A stretch of DNA of 64,000 nt from Perkinsus olseni. Lineage: Eukaryota > Perkinsozoa > Perkinsida. A program made the translations under genes and the position numbers. Below are positions 51,849-62,150 of this stretch, piece after piece; position 1 is the stretch's first letter; the number at the start of each line of letters is the position of its first letter. The stretch lies in contig JABANN010000107.1 of the NCBI GenBank assembly GCA_013115125.1, positions 1-64,000 on the forward strand, written 5' to 3'. The notes beneath the pieces are model-generated. The model was not told the origin of the DNA. It was given only the letters and a program-made list of their open reading frames with translations, and did no database searches.

Positions 51849-52946
51849 ATGAAGAGCTTCCTCCAAATCCTCGCTTTGGAGTCTCGTCTCTTCGAGACCC
51901 TACTGAAGAGGAGGAGCGGTCAAGCAGAGTGCAGCGGGGGGCTCTTGTTCGTTTTCTCGAGCCTGGTGCCACAGAAGCGATACACACTGGACTGCCCTCG
52001 AGAGGAGATTCTAGTGAGTCCACCACCATCATACATCTTCGTTATGAATGAGGATCTGTGTGGTGTCTATCCCACCCCTACTGGTGTATATATTAGGAAA
52101 CCATTAGAACGTGGGGAGGAGGTCATGGTACTGCAGCCAGGCTTTCAAGGTACCAAGGCTGTCTACTATTACCATAATGACAAATCACAACTATTCGTAT
52201 TGTGTGAGGATAATCGTAAGTTGATTATTTATGACCTGATAACGGAGAAGAGTGTGGCGTACTCCATTCTCGGACTCCCTGGTAACGGCTCCCGCAGCAG
52301 CAAGAACGCCGACCTCGTCTGCAATCCGCTCTTCGCCTTCTTCCTGGCTGCCACTGGACACCTCTTCTGTATCGACTTGCGTACGGTGGACGATGATGCC
52401 TTGCAAGCCAAGCTGATATGGACCAGTCCTCACTCAGCCTCGCCGGAGAGTTCCTACGGGACGGTCAGATGCATGACAGGTGCGCCCGAGGCGGTGATGG
52501 TGACCATGGCTCATGTTGGTGACATCACTACCTATTTTCTCGGTATTGAGCATCCCGAGAAGCCGCCGCTGTATTTCACCGAGCTTTGTAAAACGGTCAA
52601 TAGCCTCGGTCTCCACTTGCCCTCGGATCATGCCGTTATTATACCTTTTGATGACCATCTCAATGGCTTCGTGATGAGGACCTATGAGCATGGCTGCTCC
52701 TATAGACTGTCACTCCTGAGCGACCTCGGTCACTCTATTGACATCGGCTACCGATTGCCGACTCGCCAGAGCCTGCAGATTGTGATTGGTGCCAAGGACG
52801 TTATATACATGATGAGGCAGGACACCTCAATGGTGTCCGCTGCCTACGAGTCATCTGATGGAGGTACTGCTTTGAATGGGGCGGCCAAGCGTAGGCGGAC
52901 CGTTCAGGCCCCCTGCTGGATCTCCACACACTACGTCTTTCTTTGA
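51849..52946 (+). CDS. Array gene copy 3
   Basis: Intronless, 365 residues. MKSFLQILALESRLFETLLK and RYTLDCPREEILVSPPPSYI lead into the shared core, which is followed by HNDKSQLFVLCEDNRKLIIY. The downstream part diverges strongly from the sisters but keeps the module pattern: AFFLAATGHLFCIDLRTVD, AVIIPFDDHLNGFVMRT, LQIVIGAKDVIYMMRQDTS. The last residues WISTHYVFL are the family C-terminal signature (YYVxA-like). The Asn tract is reduced to HND. Frame and all family landmarks are intact, so it is likely functional. Function unknown. Confidence 0.85.
   Translation: MKSFLQILALESRLFETLLKRRSGQAECSGGLLFVFSSLVPQKRYTLDCPREEILVSPPPSYIFVMNEDLCGVYPTPTGVYIRKPLERGEEVMVLQPGFQGTKAVYYYHNDKSQLFVLCEDNRKLIIYDLITEKSVAYSILGLPGNGSRSSKNADLVCNPLFAFFLAATGHLFCIDLRTVDDDALQAKLIWTSPHSASPESSYGTVRCMTGAPEAVMVTMAHVGDITTYFLGIEHPEKPPLYFTELCKTVNSLGLHLPSDHAVIIPFDDHLNGFVMRTYEHGCSYRLSLLSDLGHSIDIGYRLPTRQSLQIVIGAKDVIYMMRQDTSMVSAAYESSDGGTALNGAAKRRRTVQAPCWISTHYVFL
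52020..52239 (+). repeat. Shared homogenised block, copy 3
   Basis: Matches copies 1, 2 and 4 almost base for base (one A-to-G change in GTACTGCAGCC). It stays identical past GTTGATTATTTATGACCTGA, as in copies 1 and 5, before the flank diverges completely. Confidence 0.9.
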
Positions 52947-53186
52947 TTGCTTCATTCTCTTTCGGCTTCCCTCTCCTGAACTTAATTCGTGATGGTGACC
53001 CCTTTGTCGTGGCATCACCATGTGAACCATTTCCTAGCATCTCTCTCAATTTCTTATCCGGTAATGGACTTGAGTTGCCTGGGAAGCTACAAGACAATCC
53101 AGACTGTCTTCGTCTGGAATCGTCGGCTTCGTCACTGGGTGGCAAAGTATCCCTTTCGCATAGTTACTGTAGAGTTGTTTCCGTGA

Positions 53187-54302
53187 ATGAGGCTGCCTGC
53201 AGAGATTATGGCTTTGGAGCTTCGAGTGCTCGAGACCATGCTGGAGAAGTCGGGCAGGTCGGGGACGCTACCCGAGGTTGGGAAGGCATACATGGATTTC
53301 TTGGGCACTCGACCGTGTACGCTGGACTGCCCTCGAGAGGAGGTCCTAGCGAACCCACCACCATCATACATCTTCGTTATGAACGAGGATCTGTGTGGTG
53401 TCTATCCCACCCCTACTGGTGTATATATTAGGAAACCATTAGAACGTGGGGAGGAGGTCATGGTACTACAGCCAGGCTTTCAAGGTACCAAGGCTGTCTA
53501 CTATTATAATAATAACAACAAATCACAACTATTCGTATTGTGTGAGGATAATCGTAAGTTGATACAGTACAACCTTTCCGACTCGCCCGTAGGCCAAGGC
53601 GTGACCACTGAAGTCCTAGGCCTACCAAAAGCTACTGCCCTCAATAAGACCGCATCACAGCTCCTCTACACCGATGACTTCGTCTTTATCATTTTCCCTA
53701 CCGGCCACCTCTTCTGCATCGACCGACTCGATATACGGGACGCGGCCCAGGCGAAGCTCATCTCCGCGGACCGACTCGATGCAGGGAGCACGCGGAGCCT
53801 GCTTTCGGTTCCTGGCGATTCGAAGGCGGTCAAGCTAGCAGTGTTGGGCTACCGAAGATTTAAGATGATTACTCTCAAATTAAAACAGAGGAGAAGCCCG
53901 TTGTACTTTGAAGAGGATACTGAGGAGCTTGACGTGGCATCGAAGCTCGGTGAGACTAACAGTGAGATGATGCTAGTCCAGGATGTAGCCGGCCAGTGTC
54001 TCGCCGTGATGGCCAGGTCCGGCGGAGTTAGCGGGTGCCGAATTTTCCTTTGCAGCAGATCCCTGAGGCCTCTGGGGAAGGCTCTGGTGTTCTCTAATGA
54101 GTACCAGCCAGTGCGCAACCTGCAGGTTGTCTTTGGCGCGGATGATTTGGTATACGTTCTCCGCGAAGATAATACTCTGGTCGAGCGCTTCTTAGAGGAG
54201 GACTATGATCCCGAGTCGGTTCATGAGTCGGAGTTGCGTGGCGACTCAGACGCTGACTACTCGAGAGCCTGCAGGCTGGCCACTTACTACATTTATAGGT
54301 GA
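53187..54302 (+). CDS. Array gene copy 4
   Basis: Intronless, 371 residues. MRLPAEIMALELRVLETMLE, then DFLGTRPCTLDCPREEVLA, shared with copy 2 beyond the core, so copies 2 and 4 exchange or share a longer 5' tract. The core is followed by an Asn run and FVLCEDNRKLIQYNLSDSP. Modules: FVFIIFPTGHLFCIDRLDI, MMLVQDVAGQCLAVMAR, LQVVFGADDLVYVLREDNT. The acidic C-terminal stretch (EEDYDPESVHESELRGD) and the LATYYIYR end match the family. The frame is intact and it is probably expressed. Function unknown; no leader. Confidence 0.85.
   Translation: MRLPAEIMALELRVLETMLEKSGRSGTLPEVGKAYMDFLGTRPCTLDCPREEVLANPPPSYIFVMNEDLCGVYPTPTGVYIRKPLERGEEVMVLQPGFQGTKAVYYYNNNNKSQLFVLCEDNRKLIQYNLSDSPVGQGVTTEVLGLPKATALNKTASQLLYTDDFVFIIFPTGHLFCIDRLDIRDAAQAKLISADRLDAGSTRSLLSVPGDSKAVKLAVLGYRRFKMITLKLKQRRSPLYFEEDTEELDVASKLGETNSEMMLVQDVAGQCLAVMARSGGVSGCRIFLCSRSLRPLGKALVFSNEYQPVRNLQVVFGADDLVYVLREDNTLVERFLEEDYDPESVHESELRGDSDADYSRACRLATYYIYR
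53352..53563 (+). repeat. Shared homogenised block, copy 4
   Basis: One synonymous difference (AACGAGG for AATGAGG) in the first part. Identity ends at GTAAGTTGAT, then CAGTACAACC replaces the TATTTATGACC seen in copies 1, 3 and 5. Confidence 0.9.
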
Positions 54303-55250
54303 ATGCTGTTGATAATTAGAAGTTGAAGAATGGTTGTGAGTGGCGATACCAATTTTTACATTGTCTCATTTGCTGCCACTGGCGTTGTGTCATCAAACTC
54401 GGAGGAGGTGGAGAAGTTGAGGACGGTGTGGTATGGAATCAGTCACGGGGGTTGTAGTTGTCTTGCTCTGAATAAATTTTCTACTTTGATCTGCACGAGT
54501 TGCTAGTTCGCTGGTACTCGGTATCTCGATGGTTCTCTCAGGTCACGCTCACGAGTCAGGCATGTCTCTTTCTCTTGCAGGGGACAGGAGACTCGCCAGC
54601 TCGTTGTTGGAATGGTGCTAAGATGCAATATCAAGTAAACTGAATCAGGTGTATTCCCACCCCTAAGCCCCCATAGTGAACCCTCTAGTTCCCTAGTCTA
54701 CGCGTGGACAGGAACGGGCACTCCGTGCTGTGCACGCTGCTGCGTTGTCGGTAGCGAGTTCCCCGGCCCTGATTAGCGGCCTCGACGCCGTACGTTCTGT
54801 CTCGCTATAGCACCGGTACCTGGACACCGTCCTGGTCTCAGTGCCCGACTGACGGGGTCTTTCCCGTGGATAGCGCCGTAGTTGCTCGCCGAGCTATCAT
54901 TCACACCTCAGAGTTATCCCGTGTTCATTTCATGTGTTACCGTGTCACGAAAATCTGGGCCATCCGTATGAGAATTCTTACCCCCTCTCTTCTCATAACC
55001 ATGCCCACTTGGCCTGCGCCTCAGGTTGCTACTAGTGACAGCCACGGTAATGGGCTGCAACGAGAAGTGAATCCTACTTCAGGTCTAGTGCAATAGTTGT
55101 CCTAGAAGATACCCTAGACAGTGAGGCGTCAGCCCTACTTGGCGCCTCATGACTAGGGGCCACTGGTTGAACTGTTGTGAGATGTGGCCATTGGTTGTCC
55201 GAGTATATCCCTCAACCTTCAGTTCTTTCCCTCTGTGATTTTTCCTCGAT
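54303..55250. other. Spacer between array copies 4 and 5
   Basis: About 950 bases with no supported gene. A short imperfect repeat of CCTAGACAGTGAGGCGTCAG / GGCGCCTCATGACTAGG type lies near 55110-55155 as a loose inverted pair. Confidence 0.35.
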
Positions 55251-56387
55251 ATGAAATTGCCGCCCCACGCCATGGCCTTGGATTTACACCTCTTCGAGTC
55301 GGTGGTGCAGAAGTCTGCCGGTATGGGCTCCTTGCCTGAGTTGATGTGCGAGTTCGCCCCTTACATCGGGAAGAGGGAGCTTACGCTGGACTGCCCTCAA
55401 GAGGAGGTCCTAGTGAACCCACCACCATCATACATCTTTGTTCTGAATGAGGATCTGTGTGGTGTCTATCCCACCCTTACTGGTGTATATATTAGGAAAC
55501 CATTAGAACGTTGGGAGGAGGTCATGGTACTACAGCCAGGCTTTCAAGATACCAAGGCTGTCTACTATTATCATAATAACGAATCACAACTATTCGTATT
55601 GTGTGAGGATAATCGTAGGTTGATTATTTATGACCTGAAAAGCAGCCCCAAGCCAACCAGCATCGTAGTTGAGGTCCTGGGCTTGCCCGGTTCCAAGAGT
55701 AGCTATATGGATGAAAGTGGCGTGGAATTAGCTTGCACTGACGACTTTGTCTTTGTCCTCTCCGGTGCCCAGCGTATCTTCTGCATCGATCGACTTGGGG
55801 TCGTTGATAGCGCCCAAGCTAAGCTCATTTGGTCTGCCCGCTTCACGATGGTTGAGAACAGCCATCTGATGATAGATCCTCGGGAACCTCGGGCTGCGCA
55901 GCTGATATTATCATGTTCTTCCGAGTCACAGCATCCGTGGGTCCTCCTCGCGCTGCAGTTGAAAACCCGCCGAGAGCCTCTTTACTTCAGCAAGGCCTTC
56001 AGCGCGATTACCCCACAGGTGAGTAGAGATGAGGATGAAGATGAGGAGGCTACTGCTGTATACGACATTCAACCTGTTGGTCATCACGTCTTGGCAGTGC
56101 ACCACGCTGCCCCCTTCGTCGGAGAAGAGGCGATCACGCTTTGCAATCGGCAAATGTATGCCCTAGGCCCACCGATGCCTCTGTTGGACCTCTACGAGTA
56201 TCATGAACCACAGAGGAAGCAGCTAGTTTGTGGGGAGAGAGACCTCATCTACACCATTGGTGACGCCTCCTTTGATGCCGCTGACATAAACAATGCCAGC
56301 GCGAGAGTCGGGAATAAGAAAAGAAGAGTCGCCCGAAGACCGGGATCGGCGTCTCTAATTGGATCTTATTACGTTTCTAAGAAGTGA
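55251..56387 (+). CDS. Array gene copy 5
   Basis: Intronless, 378 residues. MKLPPHAMALDLHLFESVVQ and KRELTLDCPQEEVLVNPPPS lead to a slightly drifted core: FVLNEDLCGVYPTLTGVY, PLERWEEVMVLQPGFQDTK. Modules: FVFVLSGAQRIFCIDRLGV, AVYDIQPVGHHVLAVHH, KQLVCGERDLIYTIGDASF. An acidic DEDEDEEATA loop and a basic KKRRVARRPG segment near the end could be a nuclear localisation signal. It ends SLIGSYYVSKK. It is the most divergent block of the five, so this copy has escaped homogenisation longest. Intact frame; function unknown. Confidence 0.85.
   Translation: MKLPPHAMALDLHLFESVVQKSAGMGSLPELMCEFAPYIGKRELTLDCPQEEVLVNPPPSYIFVLNEDLCGVYPTLTGVYIRKPLERWEEVMVLQPGFQDTKAVYYYHNNESQLFVLCEDNRRLIIYDLKSSPKPTSIVVEVLGLPGSKSSYMDESGVELACTDDFVFVLSGAQRIFCIDRLGVVDSAQAKLIWSARFTMVENSHLMIDPREPRAAQLILSCSSESQHPWVLLALQLKTRREPLYFSKAFSAITPQVSRDEDEDEEATAVYDIQPVGHHVLAVHHAAPFVGEEAITLCNRQMYALGPPMPLLDLYEYHEPQRKQLVCGERDLIYTIGDASFDAADINNASARVGNKKRRVARRPGSASLIGSYYVSKK
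55416..55638 (+). repeat. Shared homogenised block, copy 5 (drifted)
   Basis: Same block with about half a dozen base differences, several of them amino-acid changing (VMNED to VLNED, PTPTG to PTLTG, ERGEE to ERWEE, FQGTK to FQDTK). Identity extends through TATTTATGACCTGA. Confidence 0.85.
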
Positions 56388-56723
56388 ACGTTACTTCGCT
56401 TTCGTCAACCAATCTCATCTGTCATGAGGGTGCTCCGGGGTCGCGTTCCACAGGTCTGGGCTACTGGGCCAATGCCACAGTGATGTGATCCGGATTCTAG
56501 TAACAGTCTCAGGGTCGAAGTCACAGGCCTCGGTGGGGCGGAGTGCCTCCTCGTCTTTTGAAGTACAGCTGCCGTGACTCCGTGCTTACTTACCAGGTCT
56601 CGCCTCCGGTCGGGTACTGGGCAACTGTCCTGGGGTCCCGGAGGCCTGGGATGAGCGCTGGTACAGGCGTGATGGTCCACCAGAGCTTCTCGGGCCGTCT
56701 CAGATTTGTTCCTCTCCTGTGTC

Positions 56724-56932
56724 ATGTGTAATACAACTGTTCCCAGCGGCCGGGATGAAGCAGCGTCATCTGCTGCCAGCACAACCTCCTCATCGGAATC
56801 GACTTGTTCTGGGGAGCCCAGGCTACCACTGCAAATGGAGATCTCTCTGCGCAGCAAGGTGGGACTGAGTGGGCTTAGAGGATCCTCCCCTGAGACTCCA
56901 GTGGGCGGCACTTCCCCGTTCTTCAGTCCTTA
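56724..56932 (+). CDS. Possible short Ser-rich protein or exon
   Basis: An ATG frame of about 69 residues: MCNTTVPSGRDEAASSAAST, then SESTCSGEPRLPLQMEISLR and GSSPETPVGGTSPFFSP with a stop at 56930-56932. It is Ser/Thr/Pro-rich and probably disordered. It could be the first exon of the HAD gene downstream or an independent small gene. The minus strand is also open here. Low confidence. Confidence 0.25.
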
Positions 56933-57491
56933 GTAACCATGATGAGTGTACGAAGCAAGGAGTGGTCAGTCATGGACGACCTATGGCGAACCTCTTCTAT
57001 GCTCAACAGACGGGAGAGGCGACCAGGGGTCAACATGGACGTAACGATCGGACTGAGGGACCGATCAATGTCTGACCGATCCTTATCGTCACAGTAGGTT
57101 GACACGCTCCGTGTGGAGAACATGACTTGGCGAATGAGAAACAAGTGGAAGAACCATGTGCCCTCCGAGATAGACTACGAGGATGATGCTAGTGTAAGAA
57201 GAATGCAATTTCGTGGCGCGCGACAAAGCTTGGGTGATCTCAGCCGGACTCTGCAGGCATCGACGAGTCTTGCAAAGGCCTTCTTGACGTTATCAAGGAC
57301 CACAATGAAGATATTGAAGTCGAGACTAGCCGGTAAAATAATGCGGCGGAGCGAAGTTTTTTCTGCTATCTTTGACTGAGCCCATTGCCTCTAGGATCCT
57401 AGCTGGAGCTCCCTTCGCCAGTACCTCTCTGAGCAGCGTCTTCCGTCACGAGTAAGGCAGGCGCCTACCGATCGGGAATCATGCGCAGCTT

Positions 57492-58835
57492 TCAGTCACT
57501 ACCACGGCTTCCTGCTGGACATGGATGGTGTCCTTCACCAGTTCGGCAAGGCTATCCCTGGCGCCAGTGAGTTCATGACCACACTCAACGCTGGGCAGGT
57601 AGCCGCCTCCTTGGGTCGAGGCTTCTTCTTCACACTTCCATAGGTGCCGTACATGCTGCTGACCAACGAGTGTCGGTACACTACGGAGGAGTTGAGTCGG
57701 AATCTATTGAGCATACTGGGGGTTAGCATACCCGCCAACCAGATCTACACGGCGGCTAACAGTAGGTCGCCACCTGCTCGGCCTCCCGCCGCTACTACGA
57801 TCTCTCAGGTGCTGCGGACTTCTTCTGTCGGCTGATGGCTAACGGCTGGACGGGCGTGGTCTACATCGTCGGTGAGGTGCGTCACGGCTGGGATGAACCG
57901 TCACCCCTGCTAGCATTTGTGTGATCAGATTGGTCTGGTCTCTACGGTGAGGCAGGCCTTTGTCAAACATGGGCTGCCGGAAGACTCGGTTGTCACGGGT
58001 GATACCAGGAGAAGTCGATCGCCGAAAGAAATTGATTACGTCCTCATCGGCTCGGTAACCAGCAATCTCGGTGAACAGAGAAACGCCGCAGCCAGGGATC
58101 GAACCGGCGTGATGCTACGTCCTCCGCCAGGTCCACTCTGACAACACTCGGTACGTCGAGTACGCCTGCTCCTGCGTACAGGAAGGAGCTCGGCTCCTCT
58201 TCACCTGTCCTGATTACTACGAGGTAGACCCTCTCCCCGTCCCTCCACCACATCCACTCCTTAGGTGACGTCGGATGGCAGCTACAAATTCGGCATGCCG
58301 ATGCCGGCGGTTGAGACCATATCCAAAGTAGACGGCCGCCACTACTACTGCTGCTGCTGCTGCTGGGCTTCATAACCGCCTTCAGGTTACTCATGCGTCC
58401 TCGTACAACCTGGGCAAGCCCAACCCACATATGCTCCGAATGGCTCGGCAGCGGTTGCTGTCACAGTATTCCCGTGGCCGCACCCCAGGGCTGGGGCCAG
58501 TCCTTTTTGTTGGCGACTCTCTAGGTGCTTGCTCACCACTGGTGTGTCACCTGTCACCACCCATCTCACAGGTACGGACATCCGTACGGCTATTGAGAAC
58601 GGCATAGACTGCGCCTTGGTCATGAGCGGGTGCACGGATGAACAACAGTTGAAGAGAAGCCCACTCCTCCCAAACTTCGTACCAAATTTCGCCCTATTCA
58701 TCTGCGCTGTTTACCCTCCGTCAGGTTTTTGTGAGTATCAAAGAGCTCATGGCCGCCTATGGGAGCGGCTCGCTGGTGCCTTGCGTCCCCGACCTCCCAA
58801 GCAGCGCTGGGGTGGCCGCAGCAGCAGTGCACTGA
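57492..58835 (+). CDS. HAD-superfamily phosphatase (PGP/NagD-type)
   Basis: Motif I: HGFLLDMDGVLHQFGKAIPG (near 57510), with the nucleophile and acid Asp in DMD. Motif II: YMLLTNECRYTTEELSRNLL (near 57647). The cap region has GVSIPANQIYTAAN, WTGVVYIVGE, IDYVLIGS and TRYVEYACSCVQEGARLLF. Motif III Lys: YNLGKPNPHMLRMA (near 58405). Motif IV: VLFVGDSL joined to GTDIRTAIENGIDCALVMSG. After the last intron the protein ends VFVSIKELMAAYG and SAGVAAAAVH, stop at 58833-58835. All catalytic residues are present. The class dephosphorylates small metabolites such as phosphoglycolate or pyridoxal phosphate; the substrate is not readable. The 5' exon is uncertain: a frame from ATG 57122 (MTWRMRNKWKNHVPSEIDYE) could belong to it. 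One intron (58055-58130) contains an antisense B-box-like word. Confidence 0.85.
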
Positions 58836-59090
58836 TAACGCTTCACACCCTGTCTATAATGAAGCTTCCTCAGCGTACACGTTACGCGAGGTGTCAATTT
58901 TTTGACGGGCTCGAGTCCTCGGAGAGGATCGTCAATGGTCACTCCCCTCGATCGGTTCCTGTGGATCATCTGATGCTACTCGCGAGATGAGCCAACTAAT
59001 GTGTCCTTATAGACTTAACGGCAGTCTCGCGTTAGTGAATTCATATGAGGAGGCACACGGACATTAGGGAACGTTTCTGGGGGAGTCCGC

Positions 59091-60290
59091 ATGACTGCCT
59101 GTGAGAGTGATGCAGAACAAGAGGACTGGCGAGAGTTTCAGAGAGCGACTTCACCCAGCGAACACTGTGCGGCACCTGACGCGGGCTTGCTGCCCGGACG
59201 TGCAGCTGTCCGTAGGTGCGGGCTCTAAGGAAGACGGGCTAGGTGGCGGTGAAGAAATGGAAGCGATCGCACAGAGGCAGCATGCTACCACTCGGGATAG
59301 CGCTGTGCAGGAAATACAAGCCGGGAGGGGTGACTGTGTGGTCCCAGAGCGCACCAAGAATGGCCAAGTGGGGCCCACTGCGGCCCAGGGTTCAGCTCCG
59401 GGAAAGAGCCGGAGCACTCACGACCTACCCCGGCTCGAGGAACTGATAGAAAAAGCAGTAAACAGGCGATCGGGCATGAAGGTGGTGTAATTGTCATTCC
59501 GGCTGCTCAGATGGAAGACGCCGGGCCGAGTCCAACCCATGAGACCACATCCACTCCGATCTCAGAGTCTAGCAGATCACCCTCTGTCGTGTCCGAGGAC
59601 TTTCACGAGATACGGGTACGAGAAATCTCCTTCGCGGTGCTAGCGTTGGCTCCAGGCTTGCGCGCCCGTCCTCACGGACTACGACCTGGAGGACCAAGAA
59701 GCCAGCAAGATGCGGATCTTCGTCCACTCGGAGTACCGCCGTCTCAGTTATCACACCGAGCCTGCACCTTCAGAGCTCAGGCACGGTCGGCACGCAGTTG
59801 GCTGGTTCACTGATATCTCCTCCCCAGCGGACATACGGGAGTGTATATTCGCCGCGGTGGACAGCATCGTCGATGATGGCGCGAAGGTGTTCAAATTACG
59901 CTCCCGGAAGTCGGGTAAACTACTCTTGTGAGAGTCAGGGCGTTCCGCTCCGCTAAGGTACGATCATCGGCCTGGACTCGGACGAAGATCTCCCCAAACT
60001 CACCAAAGGCGAACACTACGACCTGCTGGTCGGCGACCGCCTGGCCAGCCTTGGTCATGACAATGATGATGCAGCAAGTGTGGGGACGGGCTTCTGCCGC
60101 GGCACTCAACTGTGTATGCTGCAGATGACTCGAGATGGCGGAGGTTGAGGGTATCAATCGACCCCATGAAGCATATGGAGACCACCAAGGCCTTGGAGAG
60201 GTGGCCATGGTCCCACTCATGACTGCCAGGGGTTCGACCATCTGGAATCACTGTCTAGGCGCCTCTATTCGAGTTCGTGATGCTCAATAG
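59091..60290 (+). CDS. Multi-exon protein of unknown function
   Basis: ATG at 59091: MTACESDAEQEDWREFQRAT, SPSEHCAAPDAGLLPG. Later exons read RLEELIEKAVNRRSGMK, joined to MEDAGPSPTHETTSTPISES, then SEDFHEIR joined to ACAPVLTDYDLEDQEASKMR, IFVHSEYRRLSYHTEPAPSE, GWFTDISSPADIRECIFAAV, DSIVDDGAKVFKLRSRKSGK. After another intron: IIGLDSDEDLPKLTKGEHYD, LLVGDRLASLDDSRWRRLRV, SIDPMKHMETTKALER and an end at 60288-60290. Joins keep phase for the exons listed except one near 59935, which is uncertain. It is soluble and acidic/basic mixed, without leader or membrane helix. No family is recognised. Confidence 0.55.
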
Positions 60291-60371
60291 CCGAGCCTGC
60301 TCCTGTCTCGGCACTCTTTCATCAGTGCATCAGGATGTGCCGCGGCACCAACCTTCTAAAACACACGGACC

Positions 60372-62150
60372 ATGGCCACCCACACTTGCGGCAATTCCAG
60401 CTCTCGACTGACCACCAAAGGCTGCTGTGGTGAGCTCGTCCTGACTGGTCCACCTTTCGCGCAACTGATTATTATTGATGAGGGTGTTGTGGTTCTCTTG
60501 CTGTTGCCCTGTTCATCGAATGCCGCACACGCTGCAATGCGTAGATGTGGACTCAACCCATCTCCCCATGCGGCAACTTCTCCCCGGCTAGAGCCTATCT
60601 GCAGGTACTCAGCAGGTCAAGACCGCAAGGAGTCCATAATGTCTCTTGCTGACGTGTGTGAGCTCAGGCTCGGACAGCAAACCCCCACTTTCCTCAAGTG
60701 AACCGTCCAAACCTCCCATCACAGTCGAGCGACTTGTTGGCTAGGTATCGGCTGCCTATGCTCCAGCATCTCTCCTTCTCACTCATCTACAAGCCTAGCG
60801 GCAGCGAGAAGGTCACAGCACTGGACCTCACTTGCAAGGACGAATTCGAGTTAGGATTCGGGGAGCACTCGCTCTCACCGGGGTGATATCGTCAGGTACG
60901 ACATCTGGCTGACTGGCCTCAAGGCCCTCCTCTGCGCCCAGCGGAATAGTAGGCGTTGCCTCTAGGCTTAGCCAGGGCAAGCCAGCGGCTAGGCACAATA
61001 TCGAAGGAACAGCTCTTGGCACACTCGAGGAGGTTCAGGGACGCCTTGGAGAAGCAAAAAGTTCGAGTGAAGGTGTGCCCCATTCTATCGTCCTGCTTGA
61101 TCACGACTTTTCAACTCGTAGTTGCTTGAGATGGATGAAGTGAAGGAGCGTGGCACAGTTGGTCTCTATGACTGTGTGAAAGTGTCAGAAAGTGAGGAGG
61201 CCGATATGGTATAATCAGCTCGAGTGTATTGCAGGTGCTTCTCCCAAGCAGCTCCGTGCTAAGCTCGAACGTTTACGAGATCGTCTTAAACACGTCAGGG
61301 CCGCACTCAATCGAGTCTTGGAGAACCGAGGTCCTTCGGAATACCTCGAAGTGCAGCTTTCCGCTACATCATCCTTAGGAGACGAAGAAGCTGTGCGTGA
61401 CCAGGATGGGTCGGCCCCACTCACCGGCGTGGAATGGACGATTTCCTCGGCCGCAGAACCGGCGTACGAACGTGTTAAATCTTCTTCACTCCGGTGATTG
61501 ACACCACTGCTTCAGCTACTCATCACTCCTGTCGGACGTGACTGATGTTGAGGATGAGGAAATGGAGGCCTCGCGTGCGGTTGAGCTCACCGACGGTGTA
61601 CTCTTATCCTCATTTGCTCGTGGCGCCCGAGTACCCAAGCCTCAGGTATCTTATATACTGGATCGAGTCAGCTCCGACCTGCTTACCTTGGAAGGTGAGT
61701 CATTCAGGCGACCACTCGCTGTTTGTGATCATCCTTAACCTGCTCCGCAAGACGACTGAGCGGACTTAGGTCGAGGCACACAACCGGCAGGCGACAGGGG
61801 AACTCGACTCCGAGGGCTAGACCAGTCACTTTGGAAAGCCGAGGTCGACATCGAAAATGTCGAGGACATGTAGCTAAGCGATGCTCATTGCAATGCGGGT
61901 CGCGCTGAGCAACGCGAAGCAGGCTGGTGCCATCTCTTCTCAGGCGCCAACGTCTCCTCGAGGCCCGGGATAGGGATTCCGGTAGGGCAATAGGTCTGTT
62001 GCAGAGTCTTTGTCGGGAACACCGGTCACAGGTGCACTGTTCGGCGTACTGCCAGCTCCCCTGGTCGCGGATATGCGCTCTTCCCTGGACGTTATCGGTA
62101 ACCAAGCAGAAGAGACTTTATTCAGCGGTGTAGAAGCCTTGAAGGAGTGA
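60372..62150 (+). CDS. PH-domain protein with C-terminal helical region
   Basis: A PH domain of the type in plant PRAF (RCC1-PH-FYVE) and PLC-like proteins is clear: RKESIMSLADVCELRLGQQT, PTFLK joined to YRLPMLQHLSFSLIYKPSGS, EKVTALDLTCKDEFE joined to YDIWLTGLKALLCAQ. The last part is the family's alpha helix with its invariant Trp. PH domains bind phosphoinositides or proteins at membranes. Downstream exons: EQLLAHSRRFRDALEKQKVR, SPKQLRAKLERLRDRLKHVR (near 61230), DEEMEASRAVELTDGVLLSS, RVALSNAKQAGAISSQAPTS, and a last exon VTGALFGVLPAPLVADMRSS, LDVIGNQAEETLFSGVEALK with the stop at 62148-62150. The helical segments suggest coiled coils. The start (ATG 60372) and several joins are tentative; no FYVE or RCC1 repeats are seen. 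Confidence 0.65.

Noticed and set aside
23591-57225. A 17-base word (ATTTCGTGGCGCGCGAC) shared by 23591 and 57209
   Set aside because: A single exact match of this length is only mildly unlikely in a 64-kb window, and the flanks show no further similarity, so it does not support a repeat family.
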